From the NCBI RefSeq assembly GCF_003711515.1, contig NW_021167079.1:4263476-4327475 (forward strand): a stretch of 64,000 bases of DNA. The letters are read 5' to 3'. The translations under genes were made by a program, and so were the position numbers. The notes under the pieces were generated by a model. It was not told where the DNA came from, ran no database searches, and worked only from the letters and a program-made list of their open reading frames with translations. This document shows positions 49,201 to 63,960 of this stretch, piece after piece. Position 1 is the first letter of the stretch; the number at the start of each line of letters is the position of its first letter. This stretch comes from Sodiomyces alkalinus F11 (lineage: Eukaryota > Ascomycota > Sordariomycetes > Glomerellales > Plectosphaerellaceae).

Positions 49201-50106
49201 CACTCCACACCACAGTGACCACCTAGCCATGGGTCAAGTCCCAGCCACATGGTATATCAACGTGATCAAGCGAAGAACTGGGAAAATAATAATCCCGTAG
49301 GCAATTCGTCGTTGAACCGACGGGTGTCCATATACCGGAGACTGCACCACTAGGAAACGAGGGGAGTTCTGCACGGCTTTGGACAACAAACAGCCTTCGG
49401 GCTTCACATCGCACCGCCTTGATGGCACTTCGGCGATCGGCTTGATAGAGCTCCATGTTGATGTCGGCACGTCCAACCACAATCTAAGGCGGAGGAGTTC
49501 AAAAAATTGTGATCGGCAGCTCACCGTGGATAACGAAGAGGCTCATCTGTCCAACATGGAATTAACGCGATGTTTACCAGGCTTACCGCTTGCACATTGC
49601 CATGGCAAGTCTGTCTGCGTTGCCAGTGCTTGCTTACCTCGGAAGACTCGAACCCCGAGATCGGTGAGACGCTCTGCTCGTCCAAGGATGGATTCCTGGG
49701 CCCATGCGGCATGCAACATGGATGGGATATTATATCAAAGCTAGCAAGGAGCAGGAGCGCACTACCGGAGTCCCGGGACCAGGCAAATAGCCTGTATGAT
49801 GCAAAGAGGACGTAGATGGCGTTGAATTCTTTGAGAGGTCACATTGCGGAGTGAGATCAGAGCGGCTAATAGGTAACTTGCATTGATGATGGATCCGGCG
49901 GGGAGGATATGGCGGCCGACATGGATTATGCAGGCAAGATGGCGGTGAAGCGAGGGTTGTGGACCAACGGGAGATGGAGGCGCAAAAGACACCACATATC
50001 AAGATTTTTTTTGCCTTTCTGCTATTCGTTTTCTGATTCCCTTTTGCTGGCCTTGAGCAGAAGGAAATGGCGGAGTCTTTGGCTTCGCTGTGGCGGGCCA
50101 TAATAT

Positions 50107-50142
50107 GAACCCCCCCCCCACCCGGGGGGGGGGGGGGGGTTC
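50107..50142. repeat. C10/G16 inverted repeat
   Basis: GAAC followed by a run of ten C (50110-50119), then A, CCC, sixteen G (50124-50139) and TTC. The C and G arms and their GAAC/GTTC flanks are complementary, so the site is a near-perfect palindrome with a very short loop. Confidence 0.9.
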
Positions 50143-51934
50143 CTTCCTTTTTGAGGGTTCTAACCCGCCGCGCAATGACACCGGGAGTTACTCCGGCCGA
50201 ATCGGAGAGCAACACATGGACGCACCCGAGGACTTCCAGATCACAAGGTTTCCCAAGGATGCCCGACCGCTCATTCCTCTTGTGGAGGGAGGGAGGGGGC
50301 AGACGACATCTCTGGTTGACCGGTGAGCGTTGTGGCGAAGATCAGCTGGGTAGCTAGCTAAAGTTTGCTCGACGGGGAACGGCCATGGTATCGAGTGCAC
50401 CATAGAGAACGACCAGCGAGCATACAAGTCGGCGACTCGGAGTACGGAGTAAAAGATCCAGCCCGCGATCAGCCTCCATGTCCTGGTGTCCCGTCTGGGG
50501 CCGCTGCTCAGTACGGGCTAGACAGTGAACGATCTCCGGGATAGTCGTTATCAGGCAGTGATTGTCGGCGCGAGTGGGTATTCGCCCTCTCGGGGGTGCC
50601 GGCGAAAGCAATCACGATGAATTGCCTTGGCTTCCGAACCAGGTACGGGCCGATGGTCTCCCGCCACCCCGAGACATACGCCTGTCATTGACAGTCTCAT
50701 CCGGCTCTCGGGAGGGAAAGGCCGGGAGTGTAGTTCTGTGTTGATAGACGCGTACGAGGCTGGGTACATCGGCTGAATGTGTACCGCTTGACTGCAAAAG
50801 GGAGACTGCAACGACCCTGGTCTATGTACGCACATGGTCGATGGCCAGGGAAGAGTCTTCTCCAAACTGCCGTAAAAGGCCTAAAAGTGCTTGACGGATA
50901 ACAGCAGCTCCGACACCTTGCCTAAGTCTCGAATCAAAAACCGTGGTCGAGAAAACAAGGTTAAAGTCTCCCCAAGTAAGTGGATAAAGCAATTTGAAGC
51001 AATGTGAGATCTTAGAGAAGATTATCTGCTCAATGAATATGTGTATATTCGCTGTCAAAGATCCTCGGATGTTGAGAGCGTAAGAACTTCCAGCCGAAGC
51101 GAAAGCCTCTTCTGGAGACTGACTAAGATTCATATCTCGCTATTGCAACCGGGTAATAAGAAGCCGGGAAGCCCTCATACCGATTGGGAAAAAGAGGAAG
51201 AGTCCCGGCGTTGGTTCGATGAGGCTCAAGAAACGTACGGAGTAGTAGTATCGAGGCTACGGAAGAGGTCGTGTCGAGCATGGCATATGGCACTGGACGC
51301 TTGAAACCCCCCCCCTCCCCCCCCCACATGGCCCCTGCCCAATCAGGAAATATGGTGACCCCACATCCCCCATATCCGTGTCAACTTCTTCTGCAGGTCG
51401 TCAGCCTCGCCCCTTCCAATCCACATCCACCGCCATCCTCTCCAGTAAAAAAGAGCAGGGTTCTGTTAAGCCAGCCTCGTCAGTTGCAACTGGCTATTTC
51501 ACCTTGGCTGATTGAAGTTATGCCTCCTTTTCCTTTCCACCAGCCGTTTGGGAACTGAGCTCTGGTGTGTAAAGTTTACAGATGGTTCACATGCATTTCG
51601 ATTTGTTTCGAATGCATTCTGGCCTCCCTGGACAAAGAAAGACACCTAGCAACAGCCTCGAGAAGGAATCTACAGAGCAGAGCCAACTGACGACTTTCCC
51701 CGTCACGATCCCAAAGAGCAAAACTACCCTACATCTGTCACCAGCTTCGAGAGACACATCTCTAGAAACCGATCAATTAGTCTCATGACCATTTTGTCTC
51801 TAACCCTCTCGTGTCCCTAACATCTTCCCCTTCCGCAGTCACCTGCTGCTATCCCCCAGCCTCGTCTAAACTACTCTGCTCTGCATCACTCCTCATACCA
51901 CTCTCATCAAATCCACACATCTACCCTCTTCAGT

Positions 51935-52611
51935 ATGTCGCCCAACCCTTCCTCACCTCCGGTCAAAGTACCGCCTTCAGCGGCAGATTACTCCCCTGCC
52001 ACCCTCGACCCGGACCTACGATCTCAGATCAACGCCGTCTTATTAAAGGAAGGCCACGTCCAAAGGTATGTAGCCCCAAGCTTCATCTTCAATCTCCTGA
52101 ACCCTCTACACAGCCGCCGTTGCCACCGGTCTACTACTTCCCTGTTGCTGTCTCCGATTTCTGTTCTCTTCTCCATAACTGACTTTCTCCCCCCTCACAA
52201 AGGATCCAAGAACGTCTCCTCCACGCCCTCCACGCAAACAAAGCCAACTGGCCAACCCACGTCCAGTCGCACGCTCTCGACATGCTCCGCTCCGGCGACG
52301 TCACCACGTTCCCCACCCTCCTCCGCCGCGTCCTCGAAGACGTCCGCCACGACACCCTCACCCGGCCCCAGGCTGCCCCGGACGCACACAAGGCTAACGG
52401 CACGAAGACTAACGGCGTCTCCGGCAGCCCTGCCGCGTCCTCGCCCGCCCCCTTAACATCTACCTCCGCACCCTCTGCCTCCTCCTTCGCAGTCGCTGCC
52501 GACGGGAAACCGACGCTCGCGCTCCCCACCGCCGTGGTCGAGGAGATGCTCAAGGTTGTTCGCGAGAGTCTGGAGGAAATCTGCGAGGTCGGCGAAGACG
52601 GCAGGGTCTAG
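51935..52611 (+). CDS. Small protein of unknown function (179 aa)
   Basis: Exon 1 (51935-52065) opens MSPNPSSPPVKVPPSAADYS and ends at a GTATGT donor; exon 2 (52203-52611) follows a 137-nt intron and keeps phase. Across the junction the protein reads LDPDLRSQINAVLLKEGHVQ then RIQERLLHALHANKANWPTH, a well-formed charged helical domain. It continues through HALDMLRSGDVTTFPTLLRR and a C-terminal amphipathic helix (VVEEMLKVVRESLEEICEVG) after an Ala/Ser/Pro-rich linker. The pattern of a folded N-terminal helical domain joined by a flexible linker to a terminal helix suggests an adaptor or complex subunit, but the family is not recognised. It is convergent with cdc48. Confidence 0.85.
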
Positions 52612-53732
52612 GTCAACTCTGAGTCAGGCTTTCAAGGCGGCCTCCCGAGCCAGAAATAATCTTCCTGATCCGCTCCCGGATTGTTTTTTTTATTGCTGGT
52701 CTTTTCGAATCTTTTCGGAGCACCGCAACCAGTCTGCGGAGGCAGGCGAGCTTGGCGCCCTGGCTTGGGGAGGACGTGAAGCGAATAACAGAGACTACCA
52801 AGCGAGCCCAGCGACGGTGGCGCCCAAAGGAGGGTGCCATCCCGACATCTGCAATATTCCAATACCGGTCTATATCGCTCGGGAGCGGGGATACAGGATG
52901 TACAAACTCCACCTTGACTACGCGCCATACAACGCTCCCTGGATTAAAAACAGGAGGAAGAGAAAAAGGGTAAAATTCATTACGAAAGACTCCTTATACA
53001 AATAACACTGAAAGTGTGGGCATGCTTTCGGAATCAATGGAAGCCCGGCGGCTTTGATGAAGGCCATGGCCACCGGGGTAAAATCGGGCTAATTTTATAT
53101 ACACATCGATGCCGCGCTCCAAGGCATGGATGGCACTTATGAAGACGGACGACACGGCCAACCAGAGCTGAGCTGAGTAAAACCTCGACTACAGCGCTTT
53201 CGTGCATCAATAGATCCTAGTTAGGGTGGTGTTTATTCAGGAGTTGAGGTGGTGCTGTTTTTACTAATATAACATTTTTATAAAGAAGAAACAATGGCTC
53301 CTTTGGTGATAAACAAAAATATGAACGCAAGTCTTGCTTCAAGTTCTTGTTAACTATATATAGTACGATTTGCTAGAGTATGGGACTCATTCTAAGCGAC
53401 AGACCAAGCTCAGGGGGGGAGTAGGACGATCCATATGGGGATGCAGAGGTTACTGCATCACTATATCATCACCGGAAGGAAAAGAAAAAAAGGAAAAAAA
53501 AAGGAAATCGGGCAACAAACTGCAATTATCACGACCTGTCTATCAACTCCTTATCCCCAGATGATGCTCCGGCCAGATAAGACGAAGATGCCTCGATTCA
53601 GCCCGCACCCATCTGTGCGTGTGCCTGCGTGATAATGCCCACGTGACGAAGACTAGAAAGAGAAAAATAACTAAAATACAACGAGACCCAATCCCACATT
53701 AATGAACGCGTTTAGAGAGCCCGTCTACTCAT
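52612..53732. other. Spacer between convergent genes
   Basis: About 1.1 kb holding the 3' ends of the small plus-strand gene and cdc48. It is AT-rich around 53200-53380 and carries an A-rich purine tract near 53476-53510. No gene is seen. Confidence 0.55.
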
Positions 53733-56544
<2,812 letters not shown>

Positions 56545-58062
56545 CTTTGGTCGGTTGCTCTATGCCGTTGAAAGGATGAGGTTGCGTGTTTGTGCTGTGA
56601 ACAGAGCGATCAAAGGGTCTGTAGGGATCCCAGATCCTCGTTAGAACGTGGATAAAAGGGAATAGTAGGGGGATTCGTGAAGCTCTTCAGGGGTTGGAAG
56701 AGGCGAAGAGATTGAGGTTTAAGATTGGAAGTTAAGGTGGAAAGTTGGAAGGTGGTTATCTGGAGAGCTGTCCAGAGTTCAACCCACGGATGACCTGGAA
56801 CCTGCGAGGCAAGAGCTGGATATAGTGGAGCGGGCCAATGAGATCATAGTATAGGGCGGAATAAGAATGATGCGAGGCGAGACAAGATTATGTCATCCCA
56901 AATACAAAGTACCTCATGGACTGATATGGCCTGGCACATCGTTCTTGCCGAGGATGGGTCCCCTACCTAGCTCTATGATTCAATGCCTGCGGAAGCTTCG
57001 AACATGTTCCACTCTGGACTTCAGGCAACTGTTTGGCCACGCATGCGCTGGACGCGGTACTGTAGCTGCCTGTCAGACACCGAAATGTGCTCCCCTTCAC
57101 CGGAACCAACTAAGGTAGTTACTTCTCCCCACATTAGGTACCTATCCGTACTGAGATATCCGTACAGATAGAACGAATCCTGAGACAACGACTTCCTGGA
57201 AGTACCGTACCTATAGGCTGAAAATTTCAACAAGGCAAACAATCCAGTAGGTCTGTGGCAAACAGGTGAATGACGATACATTCCCGGTAATTAATCGGTG
57301 ATAATCAGCACCAAAATCGCTCTTATCTCCGGTGTGAATAGGCATATTATTAATCTCTCCTTCTTTCTGCTATGACCTTTGTCATCGTGAATTTGAACCT
57401 GAAGTGACAGGAAGCTTCTCAGGATGCAAGTCTTTCTAGAGGGATGGAGTATGTTCACTGACACTTAATCCCTAGTCCCTCTCCATCTTGCCCCCTCTCA
57501 GCTTATAATATATTAATTACAATTACAGGGTGCCTCATAATATTTAAGCCATAATATATACGGGAATACATAGAGTAAGCACGAGCCCTGACTGTGGCCC
57601 CAGTTGCTCCTCCCTGTTCTGAATATGACATTCAAGTCCGTCCTTCTACCCATAATCCTCATCTCTAAAGCCATAAATCCTCTTATCCGTAGATTATGGC
57701 CTTACTAATCGAAGTGCTGGTGCACTGCAGATATCTGAATGGTTCAGAATGGATATTCATTATCTGTTATTCCCTTTTAAGCAGAATGATAAAAGCCGCC
57801 TCGTGTCATCTAACGCCTTGGTCATGCGGGTTAACTTTTCTTATGGCCTGTTCATACCCTCCCTAACCGCCCGGTCATGCCCCGCTTCAAACGCCAATGT
57901 GTTGTACCTACGTGTAAATGATTCTTGGAAAAAAAAAAAAAGGGGGGGGGGGGTTGGATAAAATTGTACCTTCAACCGCAAAAAGCCACTCACGAATCGA
58001 GCCGGAAAATCTCTCCATTCCCAGTATGTCGTCCAACTCGCTCAGACCCAGCCACCCGAGTA
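56545..58062. other. Spacer: cdc48 promoter and edc3 3' region
   Basis: About 1.5 kb. The sequence next to 56545 is presumably the cdc48 promoter. AT-rich stretches at 57300-57560 hold no gene. An A13G12 polypurine tract lies at 57929-57953, close to the edc3 3' end. Confidence 0.55.
57929..57953. repeat. A13-G12 polypurine tract
   Basis: Thirteen A followed by twelve G, about 110 bases beyond the edc3 stop codon; on the transcribed strand it reads C12T13 and could fall in the 3' UTR. Confidence 0.93.
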
Positions 58063-60387
58063 TCAATAATCTGCCTCATCCGGGTCTGCCATGCCTTGGT
58101 AGCGCATCTCCAACACCCACTGATCATCAAAGTCGACCCCTCGCCGGAGTTTGGTGCCGGCTTTCCTCCACACCGCGGCGCCGAGACCCAGGTCGACGAT
58201 AAAGAGCTTCCACTCGTCTCCGTCGGCCACCAGGGAGGAATCCCCGTTTGCGCCGCCGTTCTCGAGGCCATCGTCGTCACCATCTTCGGGAGTCATGGCC
58301 TCGAGGAGACCTTTCTTGGGCGCCCCCATGCTGACGACGTACCGCGGTTTCACATAGAGGCGGCTGCCGTCGATGATGCTGACCTTGCCGGACGAAGGGT
58401 CAATCCCCGTGGGCACGTCGACCGCGAGGGTGAACGCCTCGTTGCGGTTCGCCCATTCGATGAGCTCGTACACGGTGGCCTGGTCGCCCGTGCGCAGTTC
58501 CTCGAAGGAGATGGCGAGGCCGAGCAGCGCGTCCACGATGAGCGTCACGGGAGGGGCGGGATGCGACGCCTTGCGGATGTGCTCGAAGAGCTCGATCTTG
58601 CTGTGGATACGGCCGCCCATGTTCTTGAAGACGCGCACCTGTTGGCGCATGTCTTCGAGCAGATCCTGCTCGCGCTCGATGCCGACCACGCAGACGAGGA
58701 CGCTAACGCCCTTGTTGCGCAGGTGGCGGGCCGCGGCCACCGCACGGATGCCCGACTTGTTGTTGCCCGCGAGGACGACGACGGTACCCATGCTTGCCGG
58801 GCTGACGTGCGGGCCATTTGGGCCTCCGGTACCGAGCCGGAGCTGGATCGCGGGATCCGACAGCGCCGTCAACGTGACTTGTGCGATGCCTCGGCCCGCG
58901 TTCTCCGCCATCATATCCTCCGTCAGCCCGATCTCGTTGGCCGCAATGTTCTCTAGGTTGAGCATTTGCAGTGCCGAGACCGTCTCAACGCGGCGATTCG
59001 ACGGGACGAGATAGAAGCCGGGCTGAAAAGGGGCCGTGGCCGGCGGCATGCGGGACTGCGGCTGGGTTGCCGCCCCACTGGCTTTTCGGGACTGGGACCG
59101 TCTCGCTGTGCCGGACTTGCTATCTGTCCGACGCATGCTCAGACTACTCCTGACGTCGCGGCCGCTGAGCCCCTCCACACCCTCGTCGCCGTCATCTGCC
59201 TCGCTGGACCAGATATAGTCGGCCATCTTCAGCCTCGTGGACGAGGGTCTGTCCAGGACGTTTTCTGAGTAATGGAAGTTTTTGCCACCCGTCGTCGCGC
59301 CGGGTTTGGGCTTGCGGTTGTGCGAGACAAGCCGATCTGCCTCGTCCACGCGATCGGCTCTCCGTAACTGGTCGAAGAGGCTGCGCTTGTCAAACTTGGC
59401 CAGGTTATCTTCAAAGTCGAACTCGCCCATCTCCTCGGTGACGTCTCCTGAGGCCCATCCGCTGTCAGCCATGGCCTTCTTCCCGTTTCCTCTCAGGGCC
59501 TTGTATGGCTGAAACGAAGCGGTGCTCCGTAGTATTGGTGTCTGCCTCCACCCCTTCCCGCGGCCCGCCGATGTCGCCGTATCCGCTGCCGAAGTGTCCA
59601 TTGGCGGCTCCTCCAGTCTTCCGTTCCGTCCCGTCTTGTTTGGCCTCGATTTCCGGCTCTTTCTCTTTGGAGGCTGTCCCGGCCAATCTTGGCCGTTCCT
59701 CTCATTCTGCTCACCGAGGGTTTCGCAATACTTGTTGACGTTCCCAATGTGCAATGATTTGAATTCCTCCTGTAGACTAGCCGCTATCGCCTGTGTCTTC
59801 GAAGCAGAGACCAGGTAAGCGGGAATCACGCCCGGCTGCCCAGGCTGCGGACCCGTGCTCATGTCGAGTGCGGGGAGGTCTTCAGGTGCTGGTGGTTGTC
59901 GTTGTCGTTGTCGAGGCGATACCTGCTGCGGTGGCGGTTGGGAGTCACTAGCCGTAGCCGTCGTTCGGGAGACGGAAGCTGGCCTCTTCCCCAGACTGAC
60001 GATGGCGGGGTCGACGAATACAAGCGAAGCTGGTTGGTCAACGATGGCAGCAGGCATGGGAGTGGCAGCCGAAGACGGGAAATCGTTGGGCGCTGGAGCG
60101 GGCTCCTTATACTGTGTCACGTCTGCTATGTTGTTCGCGTCGAGGGCGATAAGACGCATCCATTTGTCGGTGCCAACGGTATGAACTGCGAAGAGGAAGA
60201 GCGCGCGTCAGATGGTGTCCAAAGCGATTATTTATGTTATATATGGGGGAAAGCCTCGAAGAGAAGAGGCCTTACCGTTTTTCAGAACAAGGCTCTGCCC
60301 AGGTATGACCTCGCTCACTGTACCCCTTAACTTCACCCCTGGAGGGTTTCTGAGGGTTACCACCATCTGCAACCCGATGAAGTTCAT
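58063..60387 (-). CDS. edc3: Edc3, enhancer of mRNA decapping (744 aa)
   Basis: Exon 1 (60276-60387) and exon 2 (58063-60185) join in phase across a 90-nt intron. The N-terminal divergent Lsm domain starts MNFIGLQMVVTLRNPPGVKL and continues over the junction into HTVGTDKWMRLIALDANN. A long disordered region rich in Pro/Gln/Arg follows, then an FDF motif (EFDFEDNLAKFDK, about residue 289), which in this family docks the RNA helicase Dhh1. The C-terminal third from about residue 436 is a YjeF-N (Rossmann-like) domain (MLNLENIAANEIG, VVVLAGNNKSGIRAVAAARH, VDVPTGIDPSSGK). Edc3 acts in cytoplasmic P-bodies, bridging Dcp2 and Dhh1. The initiator ATG was chosen because it starts directly at the Lsm fold. 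Confidence 0.95.
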
Positions 60388-61079
60388 GTTGAATGACCAC
60401 GTTGTTGGACAGCAACGGACCTGGGCGAGAAGATCGAGGAGGTTGCTGACGATATACGAACGCAGGTACAATAACGTGATGTCGCAGTCCTTGTGTCACG
60501 AGGGCGCCCAGTGGAATTCCAGAGCGCGAGTTCTCCGGGAGACCAGACAGAATGTGGCCTTGATCCTGCAGGGATTAGGCGGGCTGCTGTTGGGCGGGTT
60601 ACAAGGCTGCAGAGTGGTGGGAAGGAGTGGAAATTGGGAACCTGGGTAATTGCGCAGTTGCTGTCTTTGGTAGGTATGCTGGATGGATACTTTTAGAGTA
60701 CAGGTATTATGGGTTGAAAACTGCAGTTTAAAGACTTTCTCGGTTTCTGCTGCTGGTGTGGGTACAAGTCGTAAACATCCCAGGGTCCTACCTAAGGTAA
60801 GGTACCTGTACGAATACGTAGGTAGGCAGGTCTGTGAATGGCTAGAATTACCTTAGGTTGGAAGCGTTTTTCAAGTCTCTGACATCTCACGTAGTGCGTA
60901 TAGGTACTTACGGTGTACACGTACTTAGGGCAGTTCATAGGTATCGATCGCAATGCCCTTCGCCCCTCCGAGGGTGCCTACGTAGGTAAGGTACAGAATG
61001 TACCTCCTTAGGCGCCTTAACAACCTAAGGTACAGGAGACAGCCATCATATAATAGTCTACCACGTATAAAAAAAAGCA
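60388..61079. other. Spacer with TACCTAAGGTA words
   Basis: The edc3 promoter side. Several copies of TACCTAAGGTA/GGTACCTG/ACCTTAGG-type words occur at 60789-60860 and 60985-61030, ending where the degraded repeat block begins. No gene is supported. Confidence 0.5.
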
Positions 61080-61499
61080 ATACTTTATATCACGAGAATT
61101 AAGGCAAGGTTATGATTAATTACCAGGCATCTGTGATTCTAACCTTACGCTATTGCCTAAAGTATACCTCTGCCGGGGTTAGAAACGTTAGCTTAATACT
61201 TTTCTCTATATCTCGAAAATGACTGGCCAGAGATAATAAGGGACCCTGTAAGTAGAAGCACATCAATATAGGAGGAAAGTAATAGTATTTCTAAGTACTT
61301 TTACCTGCAGAAAAATTATAATTCCATCCTTAATACTATCGTTAAAAAAATTAGAAATCTGTATAACCTCTATCCCTCTTAATAACCTAATATAGGCGCT
61401 ACGACATCGTACGAATATGAGACTCTAAAAACCTCCTATTAATAGCCTCCTAGCCTTAATAGTAGCATTTAGTTCTTTACTTCCTATCCACTATAACTA

Positions 61500-61850
61500 T
61501 AAATATTAGTCCTTAATCCACGTCTTTATCTTAAACCACATATACTCTATAGGAGCGAGATTAGGGGAGTAGGGGGGGTAATTAATTAAGATAATATCGT
61601 AGTCTCGAAGCTACTCCTTAACCTTCCGCGATCTATAGGAGGGCGCACCGTTATACTAATATATCTTATAAAGCAGTCGCTCTTCTATAAAGCTATTAAT
61701 CTTCGGGTAGATAAACTTAACGAATCTATCCCCGTTAACGCCTCTATACTCCTTCGGCCGGATATAATAGGGTCCTTTTATACGCCCTAAAATATAGCCC
61801 TAAAATATCTATCTCTTAGGGTTCCTCCGAAGTAGCGGGAAGTCTTCGGG
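61500..61850 (-). pseudogene. Dead Tc1/mariner-type transposase (DDE_3-like) fragment
   Basis: Read on the minus strand, one frame gives a transposase core broken by stops. The conserved end of the catalytic domain is unmistakable: NYPPYSPNLAPIEYMWF, preceded by YNGAPSYRSRKVKE, with GPYYIRPKEYRGVNGDRF upstream. The in-frame TAG stops sit where Gln (CAG) or Trp (TGG) is expected, for example before YNGAP and after RKVKE, as RIP would produce. The usual Asp before GAP is Asn, and the Asp in the PYSPD position is also Asn; both fit TpG to TpA changes. The traces may extend to about 62030 upstream. Terminal inverted repeats were not identified. Confidence 0.85.
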
Positions 61851-63619
61851 GCGTTCTATATCGTGAACTATTACCCACTACTTCCAGAGCGGATTATTTA
61901 CAGCCTAGGTCTTATTAGCTATAACGATAAGGTTATTAATCTAGTTATTAGACGTTAGGAGGAGCTCTAATATATTTTATTTATTTATTATTCTTACTCC
62001 GCTATCCTATCTAATCTATAACAGCTTATTTAGACTATACGGTCCTTCTCGGGTGGCTATAGAGGGGAAAAACCCGGGGCTTTAGGGGAAAAACCTCTAT
62101 ACTTATCCTTAGTTAGAGTGGTGCCTCTGCGGTGCCGATATAGCCCCGGTTTACCCCGTCTGCGTATCTGGATTATACCTCTAGGCTAGTAGCTAACGGG
62201 AAGGGTAGTAGACTATGGTTCGGGTTAGCCTAGGTTGGTTATTAGTAAGGGGGCGGGGGCCGAAAGGGTGCCGCGGGGTCTCCGCTATATAGCGGCCGTG
62301 GTATACTAATATCGGCCTCCCTATATCCCCGGGGCCGCGCCTATTATTCCTTCTATTTAATTAATAAAGAAAAGGCGAGGTAGGCATTCCTGCCTCCCTT
62401 AGGGGGGGGGGGGTGCCTTCTATATCCGGTAATAGGTAGGAAGGGTAGGGCTCCGTCTATACCCGAAAAAATAGTAGATAGATAATAGAATTCGAGGTCC
62501 TTTTCTTTTTCCTCTTTTCCTTCTTATAACGCTATAGAGTATATTATAGGTATCCCCTATTATATTCCCGCTTACGGCCTTAAAGGCTTACTGTCGCGGT
62601 GTTATACTAACTAATAATATCTTCTAGTTTTCCTGTTCTTAATTTATAATTTCCTTAGTCAGAACTAGTACGTGGTGGTTCGTGGGTAGCGTGGCGGTGG
62701 CGTGGGGTTAACTAGGTAGTATAATAGTAGTAGTAATAATAATCTTAATATTAACTATAAATAAAAGCATAATATAAGTATCTCTGTATTATAGCGGTAC
62801 CGTGGTAGTAGTATACTAATATCCGTAGATACCTCCTTTTAGTAATAATAATAACCGGTATAAGTAAGGTACTATTCGAGTTATACCGTATATATACCCT
62901 AATAGTGCCGAAGTGGTGTCGTGGTGGTTAACCTATAGTAATTACCTTTATTATAGTAAGCGTCTAGGTAATTACCTAGACGATATTTCCGCCTATGCTA
63001 ATACTACTAGCACCGGTACCGTATACTTCTAATATACTAATAGCCAGCGCCCCTATATGGATATAAGCCGTTACTATACCGTGGTAGTGCTATCGGTATA
63101 TCGAGGTAATCTAATTAGTTAATAGGTCCCCCCCGCTACGAAGAAGCAGTAATAGCGTCTTATTAATATTTATAGTCCGTATATATCGGTAAAGGCTACT
63201 AATAGCGATAGTATCGCTACGGTAAATAGTCTCTTTATGATATCACGGTAGCGCCTTACTAATAACCTATTAGGCTAAGGAGCGCTTAAAGACGGCGGCT
63301 TTATCCTTTAGATAGGCCGTCTCTCGGGCGCTGTCTTCCGGTTATAGCCGTAGCGGCACCTTATCGGTGGAGGCGACCTTATAGGATATCCTCCGCCGCG
63401 TCCGCCGTATAAAAACGATAGTAGGTATCCTAATAGATAACTATATACGTGGTCCCCTTTCGGTTCCGCTACAGCGCCCCCGTGGTAGCAGAATAGCTAA
63501 CCGGTTCTAGGACCTTAAGTATATCGAGAGCGGTATTAGTGCCTCCGAGGGAGGTAAGGATAAGGCTAACGAGGAGTAAAGAGGAGGGGGAGGGCTATAG
63601 CCCGATAACGCTTCTGTAC

Positions 63620-63960
63620 TGCCGGGGTCCTTGCTAGTAGGGCCCCTATTTAATACTAACTGGATTATTATATTACTCCTTCCCCGCTACGGTGCCGCCA
63701 TGTTCTCGTAGGCTTTTATAACTTTAAGGGTAAGGCGAAAGTCGTTAAGCCTCTTCCGTTATAGGAACTATTTAGCTATCGCCCCGGCTTCGGTGTTATA
63801 GTCTAGTACGTCGTATAAATCCCCTTTAGTCGTGAGTGGCCTCCCTATAGTACCGAAGAGCTCCCTACGCTTTTCCTCGGTTATATCCTAGTACTAAAGC
63901 ACTATATACTCCGCTATTTCTACCCCTCCGTCGCTATAGGGGCACCGCGTTATTAGAAAT
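63620..63960 (-). pseudogene. Decayed coding stretch of unknown origin, stop-riddled
   Basis: One minus-strand frame reads as protein-like sequence interrupted by TAG/TAA stops: TEEKRRELFGTIGRPL, then TKGDLYDVLDYNTEAGAIAK, then NDFRLTLKVIKAYENMAAP. The stops fall where CAG, CAA or TGG would be natural, consistent with RIP. It probably begins beyond the right edge. I do not recognise the protein; a mobile-element-encoded protein or a duplicated host gene caught by RIP are both possible. Confidence 0.5.

Larger units (their letters stand above)
38612..51934. other. 13.3-kb gene-empty interval
   Basis: No open frame here shows recognisable domains, consistent splicing or protein-like composition; most translate to Ser/Arg/Pro-rich shadow sequence. 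It is not uniformly AT-rich and shows no obvious RIP signature. It is dense in short recurring words (TACCTAAGGTA, GGTACCTACC, TACTCCGTA, ACTTCGTAC), microsatellites and long G or C runs. It could hold unannotated non-coding transcripts, distant regulatory sequence for the ABC gene, or an old decayed insertion. I see no tRNA, although isolated T-loop-like words occur. Confidence 0.55.

Noticed and set aside
57925..58956. 343-codon plus-strand frame overlapping edc3
   Set aside because: It starts in the A13G12 tract and is antisense to the YjeF-N domain of Edc3.
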